Shown piece after piece: positions 1-8,967 of a DNA stretch of 64,000 nucleotides. The stretch covers positions 372,001-436,000 of the forward strand of contig NZ_JBAVHX010000004.1 in the NCBI RefSeq assembly GCF_049686335.1. The letters run 5' to 3'. Every line of letters starts with the position of its first letter. Position 1 is the first letter of the stretch. The notes beneath the pieces were generated by a model, which was given only the letters and a program-made list of their open reading frames with translations, was not told the origin of the DNA and made no database searches. The position numbers were made by a program, and so were the translations under genes. Origin of the DNA: Buttiauxella sp049686335 (lineage in GTDB: Bacteria > Pseudomonadota > Gammaproteobacteria > Enterobacterales > Enterobacteriaceae).

Positions 1-5
1 AGTAA
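1..5 (+). CDS. lpp: lpp, last codon fragment and stop (Braun lipoprotein)
   Basis: The window opens with AG TAA followed by a short spacer and a strong terminator hairpin. The same layout follows the final Lys codon of lpp in E. coli, where lpp converges on ldtE exactly as here. Only the last two bases of the final codon and the stop are inside the window, so the call rests on the 3' flank and synteny. Confidence 0.6.
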
Positions 6-18
6 GAGTACTTGTATT

Positions 19-49
19 AAAATGGCGCACATTGTGCGCCATTTTTTTT
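19..49 (+). terminator. lpp Rho-independent terminator
   Basis: A perfect 9-bp stem (22-30 with 34-42, ATGGCGCAC/GTGCGCCAT, 3-nt loop) is followed by a run of eight T (42-49). It is nearly identical to the known lpp terminator and separates lpp from the convergent ldtE. Confidence 0.9.
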
Positions 50-78
50 GCCTGAATCCCCTGCACTTCAAAACCTCT

Positions 79-1128
79 CTAGTTCATCACCACGCTACTC
101 TGCCCACTCACCATGCTCCCACTACTGCTTGTCAGTGGTTTGCCGCCTGTGGACGTACTGACGCTCTGTATCGGGGTTATATTCACCGGTTGTGATGGAA
201 CACCCTGTGTCGCATTCACCAGCACCGGATATCCCGCTCGTCTTGCGATAGCACTATCCACCTGCGCTTTGTCGCTCATCGCGTTATCGATAAACGTTCC
301 AAAGGAAGCAGAAATTTCAATCGGTACGGTTTGCGGATTTTCCCAGTCATTGCGCGATAGCGGCTGGTGCACTTCAACATAGCGCCGTCCATCCGGCTCA
401 GTGGTGAATTTGACGGGCTCATTAATTATCTGTACCCGAGTGCCCACCGACACCTGGCTGAACACAGCCTTGATATCTGGCGCACGCATTCGCATACAGC
501 CCGAACTCACACGCAAGCCGATGCTATTACGCGCATTGGTGCCATGAATCAGATATTCACCACCGCCCTGCTCAAGACGCAGAGCGTAGCGTCCTAGCGG
601 GTTATTTGGCCCTGCTGGCACCATCGCAGGCAGCGTGATGCCTTGTGCGGCTGAACGAGCGCGGATATTTGCCGTTGGCGTCCAGGTTGGATTTGGGATC
701 CTCTGGCTGATGCGAGTCACCATCACAGGTGTTTCTCGCCCAAGCTGACCAATGCCGAGGGGGTAAACCTCAACACGATTCTGCCCTGGCGGATAATAAT
801 ACAACCGCAGTTCAGCAAGATTGATAACAATACCCACGCGCGGAGCATCCGGAAGGATCATTTGCGACGGTATAGTTAACTCACTGCCAGGTTTGGGTAA
901 GAAAGGATCAACAGTATTGTTTGCCTCCATTAACAGTAACACGCCGGTATTATATTTCGCCGCGACTGCCTCCAGGTTTTTACCGTCATTAGGAACAATG
1001 TAGGTTTGATTTTGACCTATTATTCGGCTGCCAGGTGGCGGCAATAAATAGTCAACGGCCCATGCTGACTGGCTTGCGGCCAGAGCAGAGAGTAAAACTA
1101 ATGTTATTTGAGAGAACGCGCGCTTCAT
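79..1128 (-). CDS. ldtE: L,D-transpeptidase LdtE
   Basis: Periplasmic L,D-transpeptidase that makes 3-3 cross-links in peptidoglycan. The 349-residue protein has a signal peptide (residues 1-24, ending SAWA), a LysM-like peptidoglycan-binding segment (about 42-88) and a YkuD catalytic domain (about 97-237). The catalytic signature is visible as HGTN (195-198) and SSGCMRM, with the nucleophile at Cys211. A Ser/Thr-rich C-terminal tail follows. The ATG at 1128 begins the signal peptide directly. It is convergent with lpp and lies just downstream of the suf operon on the same strand, as in E. coli. Confidence 0.95.
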   Translation of the reverse strand: MKRAFSQITLVLLSALAASQSAWAVDYLLPPPGSRIIGQNQTYIVPNDGKNLEAVAAKYNTGVLLLMEANNTVDPFLPKPGSELTIPSQMILPDAPRVGIVINLAELRLYYYPPGQNRVEVYPLGIGQLGRETPVMVTRISQRIPNPTWTPTANIRARSAAQGITLPAMVPAGPNNPLGRYALRLEQGGGEYLIHGTNARNSIGLRVSSGCMRMRAPDIKAVFSQVSVGTRVQIINEPVKFTTEPDGRRYVEVHQPLSRNDWENPQTVPIEISASFGTFIDNAMSDKAQVDSAIARRAGYPVLVNATQGVPSQPVNITPIQSVSTSTGGKPLTSSSGSMVSGQSSVVMN

Positions 1129-1228
1129 ACTGAATTCCTGTATTCACCGGCTGAATGCCGGAATGCTGAAAGCCGTACGAGGTAATTAAATTACCTCGCG
1201 TTAACAGGATGAAAGCTGTTCTTTGAGT

Positions 1229-1645
1229 TTAGCTAAGATTGGCGGCTTTGGTGCGGATTGCGCGGATCATTGCTTCAAGCCCCTGGGAGCGAGACGGTGT
1301 AAGGTGTTGAGCAAGCTCAAGTTTCTCAAACCACGGGCGGACGTCAAACGCGACAATATCCTGCGCAGTCATCTGTTGGTAGAGAATAAACACGATTGCA
1401 ATCAGCCCCTTGACGATTGCGGCATCACTATCACCTTCAAGCGTGATCACACCATCAGATTGTTGGTGCATGACAATCCACACCTGGCTCTGGCAGCCCT
1501 GAATGGTGTTTTCCGCTTTGCGCTCGCTTTCCGGAAACGCCGGCAACCGCCCGCCAAGTTCAATGATGTAGAGATACTTGTCTTCCCAGTTGCTGCAACG
1601 ACTGAAATTTTTCAGCAACTTTTCTTTGTCTGGCATGGTGGCCAT
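1229..1645 (-). CDS. sufE: Cysteine desulfuration protein SufE
   Basis: Sulfur acceptor that takes persulfide from SufS and passes it to the SufBCD scaffold. It is 138 residues, exactly the E. coli length, with the acceptor Cys51 in IQGCQSQVW. The ATG at 1645 has AGGGAG just upstream. A longer open frame continues into sufS but has no matching N-terminus in the family. It is the last gene of the suf operon, 13 nt after the sufS stop. Confidence 0.96.
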   Translation of the reverse strand: MATMPDKEKLLKNFSRCSNWEDKYLYIIELGGRLPAFPESERKAENTIQGCQSQVWIVMHQQSDGVITLEGDSDAAIVKGLIAIVFILYQQMTAQDIVAFDVRPWFEKLELAQHLTPSRSQGLEAMIRAIRTKAANLS

Positions 1646-1658
1646 GGCTTTCTCCCTG

Positions 1659-2879
1659 TTAGCCCAACAGACGATGGATGCGCTGTAAGCCTGCCACCAG
1701 CCGATCCACCTCTTCTTCAGTGTTGTACATGGCGAACGAGGCACGACACATCGCCGGAACCTGGTAGAACGCCATTAACGGCATCGCGCAATGGTGACCG
1801 GTACGAACCGCAATACCATAGTTATCGAGGAAACTCCCCACGTCATAAGCGTGATGTTTGCCCAGATTAAACGCGATAACGCCGAGTCGCTGGTCCGGAC
1901 CATAAATCGTCAGGTCCGGAACCGCGTTTAGCGCCTGCTGTGCGTAGCGCATCAGCGATTGCTCATACTCGCTCACCTCAGCCAGATTAAGGCTCTCGAC
2001 ATAGCGCAACGCAGCGCCCAGCCCGATAATGCCTGCGGTATTAGGCGTACCCGCTTCAAAGCGCCACGGTGCAGCGGCGTAAGTGGTGCCAGCCGTCAGG
2101 CTAACACTTGCGATCATCGACCCACCCCCTTCCCATGGCGGCATGTTTTGCAGGATTTCTTCGCGCGCATACAGCACGCCAATCCCCGTCGGGCCATAGA
2201 TTTTATGGCCGGAGAACAGATAGAAATCGCAGTCCAGCGCTTGCACATCGATAGCGTGGTGCATGATGGCCTGTGCGCCATCCACCAGCACTTTTACCCC
2301 TGCCTGATGGGCGGTGGCAATCATCTCCTGCACCGGGTTTTCAGTACCCAGTACGTTTGAAACATGAGTAATCGCCAGCAGTTTGGTGTGTTCGTCAATC
2401 AGCGTCGGGAACACATCCAGTTGCAGCGTGCCGTCCGGATTGAGGGGGATGACGCGTAATGTCGCGCCTGTATGCTCGCAGAGAATTTGCCACGGTACGA
2501 TATTGGCATGGTGCTCCATGGTGGAAATAATGATGTTATCTCCCGCCTGGATATTAGCGCGCCCCCAGCTATTGGCGACCAGGTTAATGCCTTCGGTGGT
2601 GCCACGAACAAAAACGATCTCTTCGGGCGATCGCGCATTAATAAAACGCGAAACCTGGTTACGCACGTTTTCCATTAACTGTGTCGCTTCTGCGCTCAGT
2701 GTATGGATGCCGCGATGCACCGCTGCATAACCGTGGCTGTAAAAATCCAGCTCGGCGTCGATAACCGCTTGCGGCTTTTGTGCGCTCGCCGCGCTGTCTA
2801 AATAGACCAGCGGTTGCCCGTTCACTTCCCGACTCAGAATAGGAAAATCAGCCCGCACCCGTTCTATGGAAAAACTCAT
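1659..2879 (-). CDS. sufS: Cysteine desulfurase SufS
   Basis: PLP-dependent cysteine desulfurase (also active on selenocysteine) supplying sulfur for Fe-S assembly under oxidative stress or iron limitation. In its 406 residues the PLP lysine is Lys226 (SGHKIYG) and the catalytic cysteine is Cys364 (RTGHHCAMP). The ATG overlaps the sufD stop as ATGA, indicating translational coupling. Confidence 0.97.
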   Translation of the reverse strand: MSFSIERVRADFPILSREVNGQPLVYLDSAASAQKPQAVIDAELDFYSHGYAAVHRGIHTLSAEATQLMENVRNQVSRFINARSPEEIVFVRGTTEGINLVANSWGRANIQAGDNIIISTMEHHANIVPWQILCEHTGATLRVIPLNPDGTLQLDVFPTLIDEHTKLLAITHVSNVLGTENPVQEMIATAHQAGVKVLVDGAQAIMHHAIDVQALDCDFYLFSGHKIYGPTGIGVLYAREEILQNMPPWEGGGSMIASVSLTAGTTYAAAPWRFEAGTPNTAGIIGLGAALRYVESLNLAEVSEYEQSLMRYAQQALNAVPDLTIYGPDQRLGVIAFNLGKHHAYDVGSFLDNYGIAVRTGHHCAMPLMAFYQVPAMCRASFAMYNTEEEVDRLVAGLQRIHRLLG

Positions 2880-4156
2880 GCTTCGCCCCCTGCAAAGCGC
2901 TGGCCGATCCTCGCCAGCACCTGCTGTTTCAATGCCTCATCACGAATGCTCTCCGTAAGCTCTGCGGCAAAGGCAAAAATAATCATCTGAAGTGCAGCCT
3001 GTTCTTTAATCCCACGCGAACGCAGGTAGAACATCTGTTCATCATCGATGCGGCCAATGGTCGCGCCATGGCTGCATTTCACGTCATCGGCATAAATTTC
3101 AAGCTGTGGTTTGGTGTCCACTTCCGCCAGACGCCCCAGCAACAAGTTGTTGTTGGTCATCTGTCCGTCAGTTTTGATGGCGTGCTGCGCCACTTTAATC
3201 ATGCCGTTAAACACCGCGCGCCCTTTATCGCGCACAATGGTTTTATGCAGTTGTCGGCTGTTGCAGTAGCCCTTGTTATGTTCAAGCCAGGTGCGGGTAT
3301 CACACACTTCGTTATTCACCGGCAACGCCAGGCTGTTCATACGAAGCGTGGTGTTTTCACCGTTAAGCTGCGTGCTGGTGTTATGGCGCAACACTGCCGC
3401 CCCCAGCAGGAAGCTGTTGGTATCCACGTTGGCATCCTGGCCGAGCAGCAAATCGTTATGCGCGAAGTGGTAACTTTGGGCGTTTTCAAACGCCAGCTTG
3501 TCATGGTGCAAATGAGCGTTTGCTGCCACCTCCGCCGTAAAGCGCGCGCCCGTAAAATGCGGGTGCTCACCCTGGCTGACGTAATGTTCGATGACCGACG
3601 CACGCGCGCCTTCGCCCAGCGACAAATGGTGGCGATAATGCGCGGTACTCATCTCGCCCTGTGCGCTGCCACGAGTGACATGCATCAGCAGCAGAGCTTT
3701 AGCGGGGCTGTGATTACGCGCCACGCGAATGTGCGTCACCGTCTCAGCCAGGCTTTCGGTGAGATGCAGGAACACTTCGCCCTGCACCGCCGCAGGCAAC
3801 GACTCTCGATGAGTATCAATGGTGACGTCAAACCCGCTGTTGGTCAGATCGTCGCTCAGATCAGCGCTAAATCGCCCGTCGACAAACACCAGACGCCAGG
3901 CGTCCAGCGACAAGGCCAGCGTGTCACGTTCAATTTCGCTTAACGCTTGCGATGCAGGCAAAACAAACTGGTTATTGAGCAGCCCTTCAAGCGGCGTGTA
4001 TTTCCAGTTTTCATGTTTGCGTGTTGGCAGCCCCAGGCGCAGCATTTGCTGCATATGTTCCTGGGCTTCTTTGCTGCGTGTGTCGCCCTGGGTTTCAAAC
4101 AGGTGATGCCACTGTTGTAGGGCGTTGCCGTTACTGCTGTTCGGTAAGCCAGCCAT
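2876..4156 (-). CDS. sufD: Fe-S cluster assembly protein SufD
   Basis: Scaffold subunit of the SufBC2D complex, paralogous to SufB, needed for iron acquisition during cluster assembly. At 426 residues it is three longer than E. coli SufD. The start MAGLPNSSN matches the family, with a small insertion directly after it. The gene begins 26 nt inside the end of sufC, an overlap also found in E. coli, and ends overlapping sufS by 4 nt. Confidence 0.96.
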   Translation of the reverse strand: MAGLPNSSNGNALQQWHHLFETQGDTRSKEAQEHMQQMLRLGLPTRKHENWKYTPLEGLLNNQFVLPASQALSEIERDTLALSLDAWRLVFVDGRFSADLSDDLTNSGFDVTIDTHRESLPAAVQGEVFLHLTESLAETVTHIRVARNHSPAKALLLMHVTRGSAQGEMSTAHYRHHLSLGEGARASVIEHYVSQGEHPHFTGARFTAEVAANAHLHHDKLAFENAQSYHFAHNDLLLGQDANVDTNSFLLGAAVLRHNTSTQLNGENTTLRMNSLALPVNNEVCDTRTWLEHNKGYCNSRQLHKTIVRDKGRAVFNGMIKVAQHAIKTDGQMTNNNLLLGRLAEVDTKPQLEIYADDVKCSHGATIGRIDDEQMFYLRSRGIKEQAALQMIIFAFAAELTESIRDEALKQQVLARIGQRFAGGEA

Positions 4157-4877
4157 AACCCTGCTCCTCCAGTTGTTTCACCAGACTGAAATCCCCTGAT
4201 TTCACAATTCGCCCCTGATAAAGCACATGAACAAAATCAGGTTTGATGTAGTCAAGAATACGCTGGTAGTGGGTGACGATGACAAACGCCCTGTGACCAT
4301 CGCGCAGGGAATTCACCCCTTCCGCAACCACTTTCAACGCATCAATGTCGAGCCCAGAATCTGATTCATCCAGGATACAAAGTTCAGGTTCGAGAACCGC
4401 CATTTGCAGAATATCGTTGCGTTTTTTCTCACCACCGGAGAAACCGACGTTCACCGAACGGGTCAGCAAATCTTCCGGCATTTTCAGCAATTTGATTTTT
4501 TCCTCCATCAAATCCTGGAAATCGAAACGGTCGAGAGCCTCTTTGCCACGATATTCGCGCACCGCATTCAGCGCGGTTTGCAGGAAGAACTGGTTACTGA
4601 CGCCCGGGATTTCTACCGGATACTGGAAGGCCATGAAAATGCCTTCTCCGGCGCGATCTTCCGGCGATAATTCCAGCAGATCTTTGCCCTTAAAATGCAC
4701 CTGTCCGCCAGTGACTTCATAGTCTTCACGCCCGGCGAGCGTGGCAGAAAGCGTACTTTTCCCTGAGCCGTTCGGCCCCATAATCGCGTGCACTTCACCC
4801 GGTTTAATTTCAAGGCTTAAGCCGCGCAGGATCGCTTTGTCCTCAACGCTTACCTGTAGATCTTTAATGCTCAGCAT
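4131..4877 (-). CDS. sufC: Fe-S cluster assembly ATPase SufC
   Basis: ABC-type ATPase of the SufBC2D scaffold, a soluble protein rather than a transporter component. In the 248-residue protein Walker A is GPNGSGKS (34-41), the signature is FSGGEKKRND and Walker B is LCILDESDSGLD. These SufC features differ slightly from transporter ATPases. It starts 16 nt after sufB and overlaps sufD. Confidence 0.97.
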   Translation of the reverse strand: MLSIKDLQVSVEDKAILRGLSLEIKPGEVHAIMGPNGSGKSTLSATLAGREDYEVTGGQVHFKGKDLLELSPEDRAGEGIFMAFQYPVEIPGVSNQFFLQTALNAVREYRGKEALDRFDFQDLMEEKIKLLKMPEDLLTRSVNVGFSGGEKKRNDILQMAVLEPELCILDESDSGLDIDALKVVAEGVNSLRDGHRAFVIVTHYQRILDYIKPDFVHVLYQGRIVKSGDFSLVKQLEEQGYGWLTEQQ

Positions 4878-4893
4878 AATTTTCCCTTAATTC

Positions 4894-6378
4894 TTATCCG
4901 ACGCTGTGTTCAAGGCTAATCGCTAATAATTTTTGTGCTTCCACCGCGAATTCGAGCGGCAGTTCCGAGAACACGTCTTTACAGAATCCATTGACGATCA
5001 TTGAAATCGCATCGTCCTGTGGTATCCCGCGTTGCAGGCAGTAGAACAACTGGTCTTCCCCGATACGCGAGGTGGTCGCTTCATGTTCCAGTTGGGCGGT
5101 GTTGTTGCGGCATTCGACATACGGGAAGGTATGCGCCCCGCTGTCCGGCCCAATAAGCATGGAGTCGCACTGGGTAAAGTTACGGGCGTTGGTGGCGGTC
5201 GGCATGATTTTCACCAGCCCGCGATAGCTGTTCTGGCTGTGTCCGGCAGAGATGCCTTTCGAGATAATCGTCGATTTGGTGTTTTTGCCGATGTGGATCA
5301 TCTTGGTGCCGGTGTCAGCCTGCTGATGCCCGGCCGTCAACGCCACGGAGAAAAACTCACCGATGGAGTTATCACCGCGCAAAATCACGCTGGGGTATTT
5401 CCAGGTAATCGCCGAGCCGGTTTCGGACTGCGTCCAGGACATTTTACTGTTCGCCCCTTCGCACAACGCACGCTTGGTGACGAAGTTCAGGATGCCGCCC
5501 GTATTGCCGTCGCCCGGGAACCAGTTTTGCACCGTGGAATATTTCACTTCAGCATCTTTATGAATGATGACTTCCACCACGGCGGCGTGCAGCTGATAGC
5601 TGTCGCGCACCGGTGCGGAGCATCCTTCAATGTAACTGACATAACTGCCTTCATCCGCCACTAAAATGGTGCGTTCAAACTGGCCGGTTTTCTCGGCGTT
5701 AATGCGGAAATAGGTCGAGAGCTCCATCGGGCAACGCACACCTTTGGGCACATAAATAAAGGTGCCATCGGAAGCCACTGCCGCATTGAGTGCCGCGAAG
5801 AAGTTGTCGTTACTCGGAACAACAGTACCGAGATACTTCTGTACCAGCTCCGGGAATTCATGAATCGCTTCACCAAAAGAGCAGAAAATAATGCCCTGCC
5901 CGGAGAGTTTTTCACGATACGTGGTGGCAACAGAGACGGAGTCAAAAATCGCATCCATAGCAATATTTGAGCCTTCACGCACCGGCACCCCGAGCTGTTT
6001 GAACGCTTCTTCCACTTCGCCCGTCAGATAGGCGTTGCTGCCCGGCTGCTGGACAGCGCCGGGTTGCGATTCGCAGTTGTCATCGCAGCTGCCACAGGAT
6101 GGTGCGGAGTAATAACTGTAATCCTGATAGTTGAGTTTGTCGTAATGAGCCTTCAGCCAGTGCGGTTCTTCCATTTCAAGCCAGGCGCGGAAAGCGCTCA
6201 GGCGAAACTCCAGCATCCATTCAGGTTCATTACGTCGCGCAGAGATCGCCCGCACGACATCTTCGTTGATGCCGTGAGCCAGTTCGTCAGTTTTGAGCTG
6301 GGTGAAAAAGCCTTCTTTGTAGTGATGGCCACCCGCCCAGGTTTGCACTTCTTCAGACGTTTCAGTGTTACGTGACAT
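4894..6378 (-). CDS. sufB: Fe-S cluster assembly scaffold SufB
   Basis: Core scaffold on which the Fe-S cluster is built from SufE-delivered sulfur. At 494 residues it is close to the E. coli length of 495. The N-terminal Cys-rich segment CGSCDDNC is visible near residues 95-103, and the C-terminal beta-helix region is strongly conserved. It begins 8 nt after sufA within the operon. Confidence 0.97.
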   Translation of the reverse strand: MSRNTETSEEVQTWAGGHHYKEGFFTQLKTDELAHGINEDVVRAISARRNEPEWMLEFRLSAFRAWLEMEEPHWLKAHYDKLNYQDYSYYSAPSCGSCDDNCESQPGAVQQPGSNAYLTGEVEEAFKQLGVPVREGSNIAMDAIFDSVSVATTYREKLSGQGIIFCSFGEAIHEFPELVQKYLGTVVPSNDNFFAALNAAVASDGTFIYVPKGVRCPMELSTYFRINAEKTGQFERTILVADEGSYVSYIEGCSAPVRDSYQLHAAVVEVIIHKDAEVKYSTVQNWFPGDGNTGGILNFVTKRALCEGANSKMSWTQSETGSAITWKYPSVILRGDNSIGEFFSVALTAGHQQADTGTKMIHIGKNTKSTIISKGISAGHSQNSYRGLVKIMPTATNARNFTQCDSMLIGPDSGAHTFPYVECRNNTAQLEHEATTSRIGEDQLFYCLQRGIPQDDAISMIVNGFCKDVFSELPLEFAVEAQKLLAISLEHSVG

Positions 6379-6386
6379 AATCCCGC

Positions 6387-6755
6387 CTACACCCCAAAGC
6401 TTTCACCACAACCACATTCGTGTTGTGCTTTCGGGTTGTTGAATTTGAAAATTTCGTTTAATCCTTCATGCACGTAATCGACTTCCGTCCCGTCGATAAA
6501 CGGCATCGCAGATAGCGGTACCCACAGCTTCGCGCCGTCGGTTTCAAAAAGGAGATCGTCAGGTTTTGGCTCTTTTACGCTATCGAGCACGTAGCCAAAG
6601 CCCGCGCAACCTGTCTGTTTTATGCCCAGACGGACGCCGAGAAAGCCGGGTTGCTGGCTTGCCAGTTTGCGAATATGTGAGCACGCATCAGGGGTTAACG
6701 TCAGTCCCTTCCAGGCGAATTCACTGGGATCGAAGCTACCGGTTTGCACATCCAT
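6387..6755 (-). CDS. sufA: A-type Fe-S carrier SufA
   Basis: A-type carrier that accepts Fe-S clusters from SufBCD and delivers them to apoproteins. The 122-residue protein has the three invariant cluster ligands Cys50 (TGCAG), Cys114 and Cys116 (ECGCGE). The start has AGAGGTGA upstream. It is the first gene of the operon, about 50 nt downstream of a near-perfect Fur box. Confidence 0.97.
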   Translation of the reverse strand: MDVQTGSFDPSEFAWKGLTLTPDACSHIRKLASQQPGFLGVRLGIKQTGCAGFGYVLDSVKEPKPDDLLFETDGAKLWVPLSAMPFIDGTEVDYVHEGLNEIFKFNNPKAQHECGCGESFGV

Positions 6756-6804
6756 AGTTCACCTCTTCATGTTTTGCCGCCCAAAGGCCAATACCCTATG
6801 TTAA

Positions 6805-6819
6805 TGATAACAATTATCA
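6805..6819 (-). promoter_or_regulatory. Fur box in the sufA promoter
   Basis: The 15-mer TGATAACAATTATCA fits the 7-1-7 Fur inverted repeat with one mismatch. It lies 50-64 nt upstream of the sufA start, where the E. coli suf promoter is repressed by Fe-Fur. I did not find a convincing OxyR or IscR site by eye, although both regulate suf in E. coli. Confidence 0.8.
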
Positions 6820-6829
6820 ATACAACATC

Positions 6830-7168
6830 CTGATAACAGGGGTATTCGGAAAATGCTTCATTTTTAGTCGCCTTAACTAAGGATAGACCCTGCTGAAACT
6901 CTTGCAGACGGTGATATGAGCTATTTAACTCACTGATACAACGAGGATTAATCTGTAGAAAGAAAGCATAGGTGATAGAAAGTAAAAGATGTATAGAGAA
7001 TACCGATTTATGCGATAGGTAACCTAAAATGCCTGAAAACAACGATTTACTGGAACATCAACAGTTTAACTATTTCTGTTTAATCTGGTGACGTGAAAAT
7101 AGTCCACCACTTCCTGTTGCAAGATCCAGACAGGTGGCCTACGGGACATTTAACTCGAGACTGGCTGT
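6830..7168. other. Intergenic stretch without a recognised gene
   Basis: The 340 nt between the suf promoter and the end of the StrB-like gene are AT-rich and show no supported coding sequence. A 91-codon frame on the minus strand (6767-7042) runs across the Fur box and has no family features, so I do not call it. Confidence 0.5.
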
Positions 7169-7996
7169 TCACTGATTCAGTTCGGACAATGCCAGCGCTG
7201 CAACTTCTAATGCTATGGATGCTGTTTCGTTGCTCTCAAATGACCATATTGTTGAGAGTCCGCACCACGCAATTATCCATTTGAGTAGACGCTCTCTATC
7301 AAGGCCCGCCATTTCGCAAACGAGATTCAGTCGTTGTTTAAATATTCCTGGGAGAGTAGCAACCCGGGGCACAGGATTGCCAAGATCCGGATTGGTATAA
7401 ATATTGGCAAAGTCGAATCCTCGTTCACCGATGATTCCTTTTGGATCAATGGCCAGCCAGCCTGAGGCACCGAAATCAAGAACGTTCTCATGATGTAAGT
7501 CGCCATGTAATACGACTAACTCTTGTGGAGTCGATAACAACTCTTCTGCTATTTCAGCGCTACGCGCCAGGATGCCGCCATACTGCTGGGCTGCTGATTG
7601 AAGAGGAAAAAACCACTCATCCAGAGTCGGAAGTTGTGGTAAAGGACGTTTTGGGATGGTGTGAAGTCTGTTTGCTGTAAGGCATAAAATCCGACACGCC
7701 TCAGCATCCTGACCTTCCCGGGACATAGAGGAGAGTGATGCCTCCCCCATTGCGCGTGCGAGAAGAATGGCTTCATTTTCATATGCAATAACCTGTGCTG
7801 CGCCATTTCCTTCCCACCATGACATCAGAGCATTACCGGATTGCTCATCCGCATCATCTGTGATTTTAAGCATGGCTTTCATACCTCCTGTTACTGTCTC
7901 AACAGGCAGGAGTCTGGAGGTATGAGTTGTGAACGGTGTACCATCTGGAATGAGGTTCCAGCGATCTAACCAGAGTGTGAACCCGCTAATATCCAT
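7169..7996 (-). CDS. Aminoglycoside 6-phosphotransferase (StrB)-like small-molecule kinase
   Basis: A 275-residue protein of the APH(6)/hydroxyurea kinase family (kinase-like fold), which includes streptomycin phosphotransferase StrB. The catalytic loop reads VVLHGDLHHENVL (about 161-173). It is followed by WLAIDPKGIIGERGFDFANIY, matching StrB's HGDLHHEN and IDPxGxxGExGF motifs. The start has AAGGAAA 7 nt upstream. It stands alone between suf and the CigR-like gene with no integron or transposon signs, so it is probably a chromosomal kinase of unknown natural substrate. Streptomycin modification is possible but unproven. Confidence 0.8.
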   Translation of the reverse strand: MDISGFTLWLDRWNLIPDGTPFTTHTSRLLPVETVTGGMKAMLKITDDADEQSGNALMSWWEGNGAAQVIAYENEAILLARAMGEASLSSMSREGQDAEACRILCLTANRLHTIPKRPLPQLPTLDEWFFPLQSAAQQYGGILARSAEIAEELLSTPQELVVLHGDLHHENVLDFGASGWLAIDPKGIIGERGFDFANIYTNPDLGNPVPRVATLPGIFKQRLNLVCEMAGLDRERLLKWIIAWCGLSTIWSFESNETASIALEVAALALSELNQ

Positions 7997-8150
7997 AATA
8001 TTTTCCTTACTTCCTTATCGTGTAAAACACTGAATGCGACAGGCATGTGAACCATTCTAACTTATAGTTTGAGTAAATTTTCTCAAATTAAATCTGATGG
8101 TTAGGTGCTTCATGCAACTGTATTTAAAAATAAGAAAACATGAGATTGTT

Positions 8151-8164
8151 AAGGTTATAACCTT
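8151..8164. promoter_or_regulatory. 14-bp perfect palindrome upstream of the CigR-like gene
   Basis: AAGGTTATAACCTT is a perfect dyad centred about 51 nt before the ATG at 8209, in the promoter region. I do not recognise the cognate regulator. An operator is an inference from position and symmetry. Confidence 0.35.
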
Positions 8165-8208
8165 GTCATATCTTCAAAGGGTGTATTTACCCTCAAGGAA
8201 TAAGCATC

Positions 8209-8745
8209 ATGATTAAGCGTCGCACTCTTAAAACTGCACTTGCGGCGGTTATTTCTCTGACTGTCCTTGCCGCCCCCGCTTATGCAAACCCGGGTAATGG
8301 TAATGGTAATGGTGGTGGACAAGGCAACGGCGGTGGTAATAGCGGTAAAAATGGTAATAGCGGTAACCATGGCAATAGCGCTAAGAGCGGGGACCAGGGT
8401 AACAAAGGCCAGGGTAACGGAAAGTCGAATGAGGATCATGGCAACCGCAAAAACTACGGTAAACCAGACCATGTTGACTCCGATATCAACTTTTCTCGCG
8501 CACGCTCTCTAGCGGTGAATTATGGCCTTGTTGGATATCAGGCACTCCCCCCTGGAATCGCTAAAAATTTAGCACGCGGTAAACCGTTGCCTCCGGGAAT
8601 TGCTAAGAAAACTTTGCCTGCATCCATGATTAACGATCTGCCATATTATCCGGGCTACGAATGGCAAGCGGTGGGTAATGATTTGGTGCTTATTGCTTTA
8701 AGCACGGCAATTGTGACTTCCGTCATTAACGGTGTGTTCGATTAA
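8209..8745 (+). CDS. CigR-like (RcnB family) secreted Gly/Asn-rich protein
   Basis: A 178-residue exported protein. It has a signal peptide (1-26, ending APAYA), then a Gly/Asn/Lys-rich low-complexity segment (about 27-85) of NGN, GNGG and SGN units. The conserved C-terminal region contains LPPGIAKNLARGKPLPPGIAKK and ends in a hydrophobic stretch (LVLIALSTAIVTSVI). This layout matches the RcnB/CigR family, which includes the Salmonella SPI-3 anti-virulence protein CigR. AAGGA precedes the ATG. A terminator follows, so it is probably monocistronic. Its role here is unknown. Confidence 0.8.
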   Translation: MIKRRTLKTALAAVISLTVLAAPAYANPGNGNGNGGGQGNGGGNSGKNGNSGNHGNSAKSGDQGNKGQGNGKSNEDHGNRKNYGKPDHVDSDINFSRARSLAVNYGLVGYQALPPGIAKNLARGKPLPPGIAKKTLPASMINDLPYYPGYEWQAVGNDLVLIALSTAIVTSVINGVFD

Positions 8746-8764
8746 CATATTTCCCAGTCCGTGA

Positions 8765-8788
8765 GCCTCGCATCTGCGGGGCTTTTTT
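8765..8788 (+). terminator. Terminator of the CigR-like gene
   Basis: The imperfect stem GCCTCGCA/TGCGGGGC is followed by TTTTTT, 20 nt after the stop codon. Confidence 0.8.
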
Positions 8789-8967
8789 ATGCCCAGCGAC
8801 AATATCCCCTGTTCTTCATTTTGTTAAACACCGTGACCATTAGTCTGGTAATTGTACTGAGCCCTTCATACGCTTAATATATATGAGAAAGTGGCTTTGA
8901 CGAGCAAGAAAAACCCGTTCGTTAATTTTAATTTTGTTGGTAATTATATTCTACGGAAGGATATTCA

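Noticed and set aside
3068..3943. 291-codon plus-strand frame opposite sufD
   Set aside because: Antisense to a conserved operon gene without motifs.
6767..7042. 91-codon minus-strand frame upstream of sufA
   Set aside because: It crosses the Fur box and suf promoter and shows no family signal or ribosome binding site.
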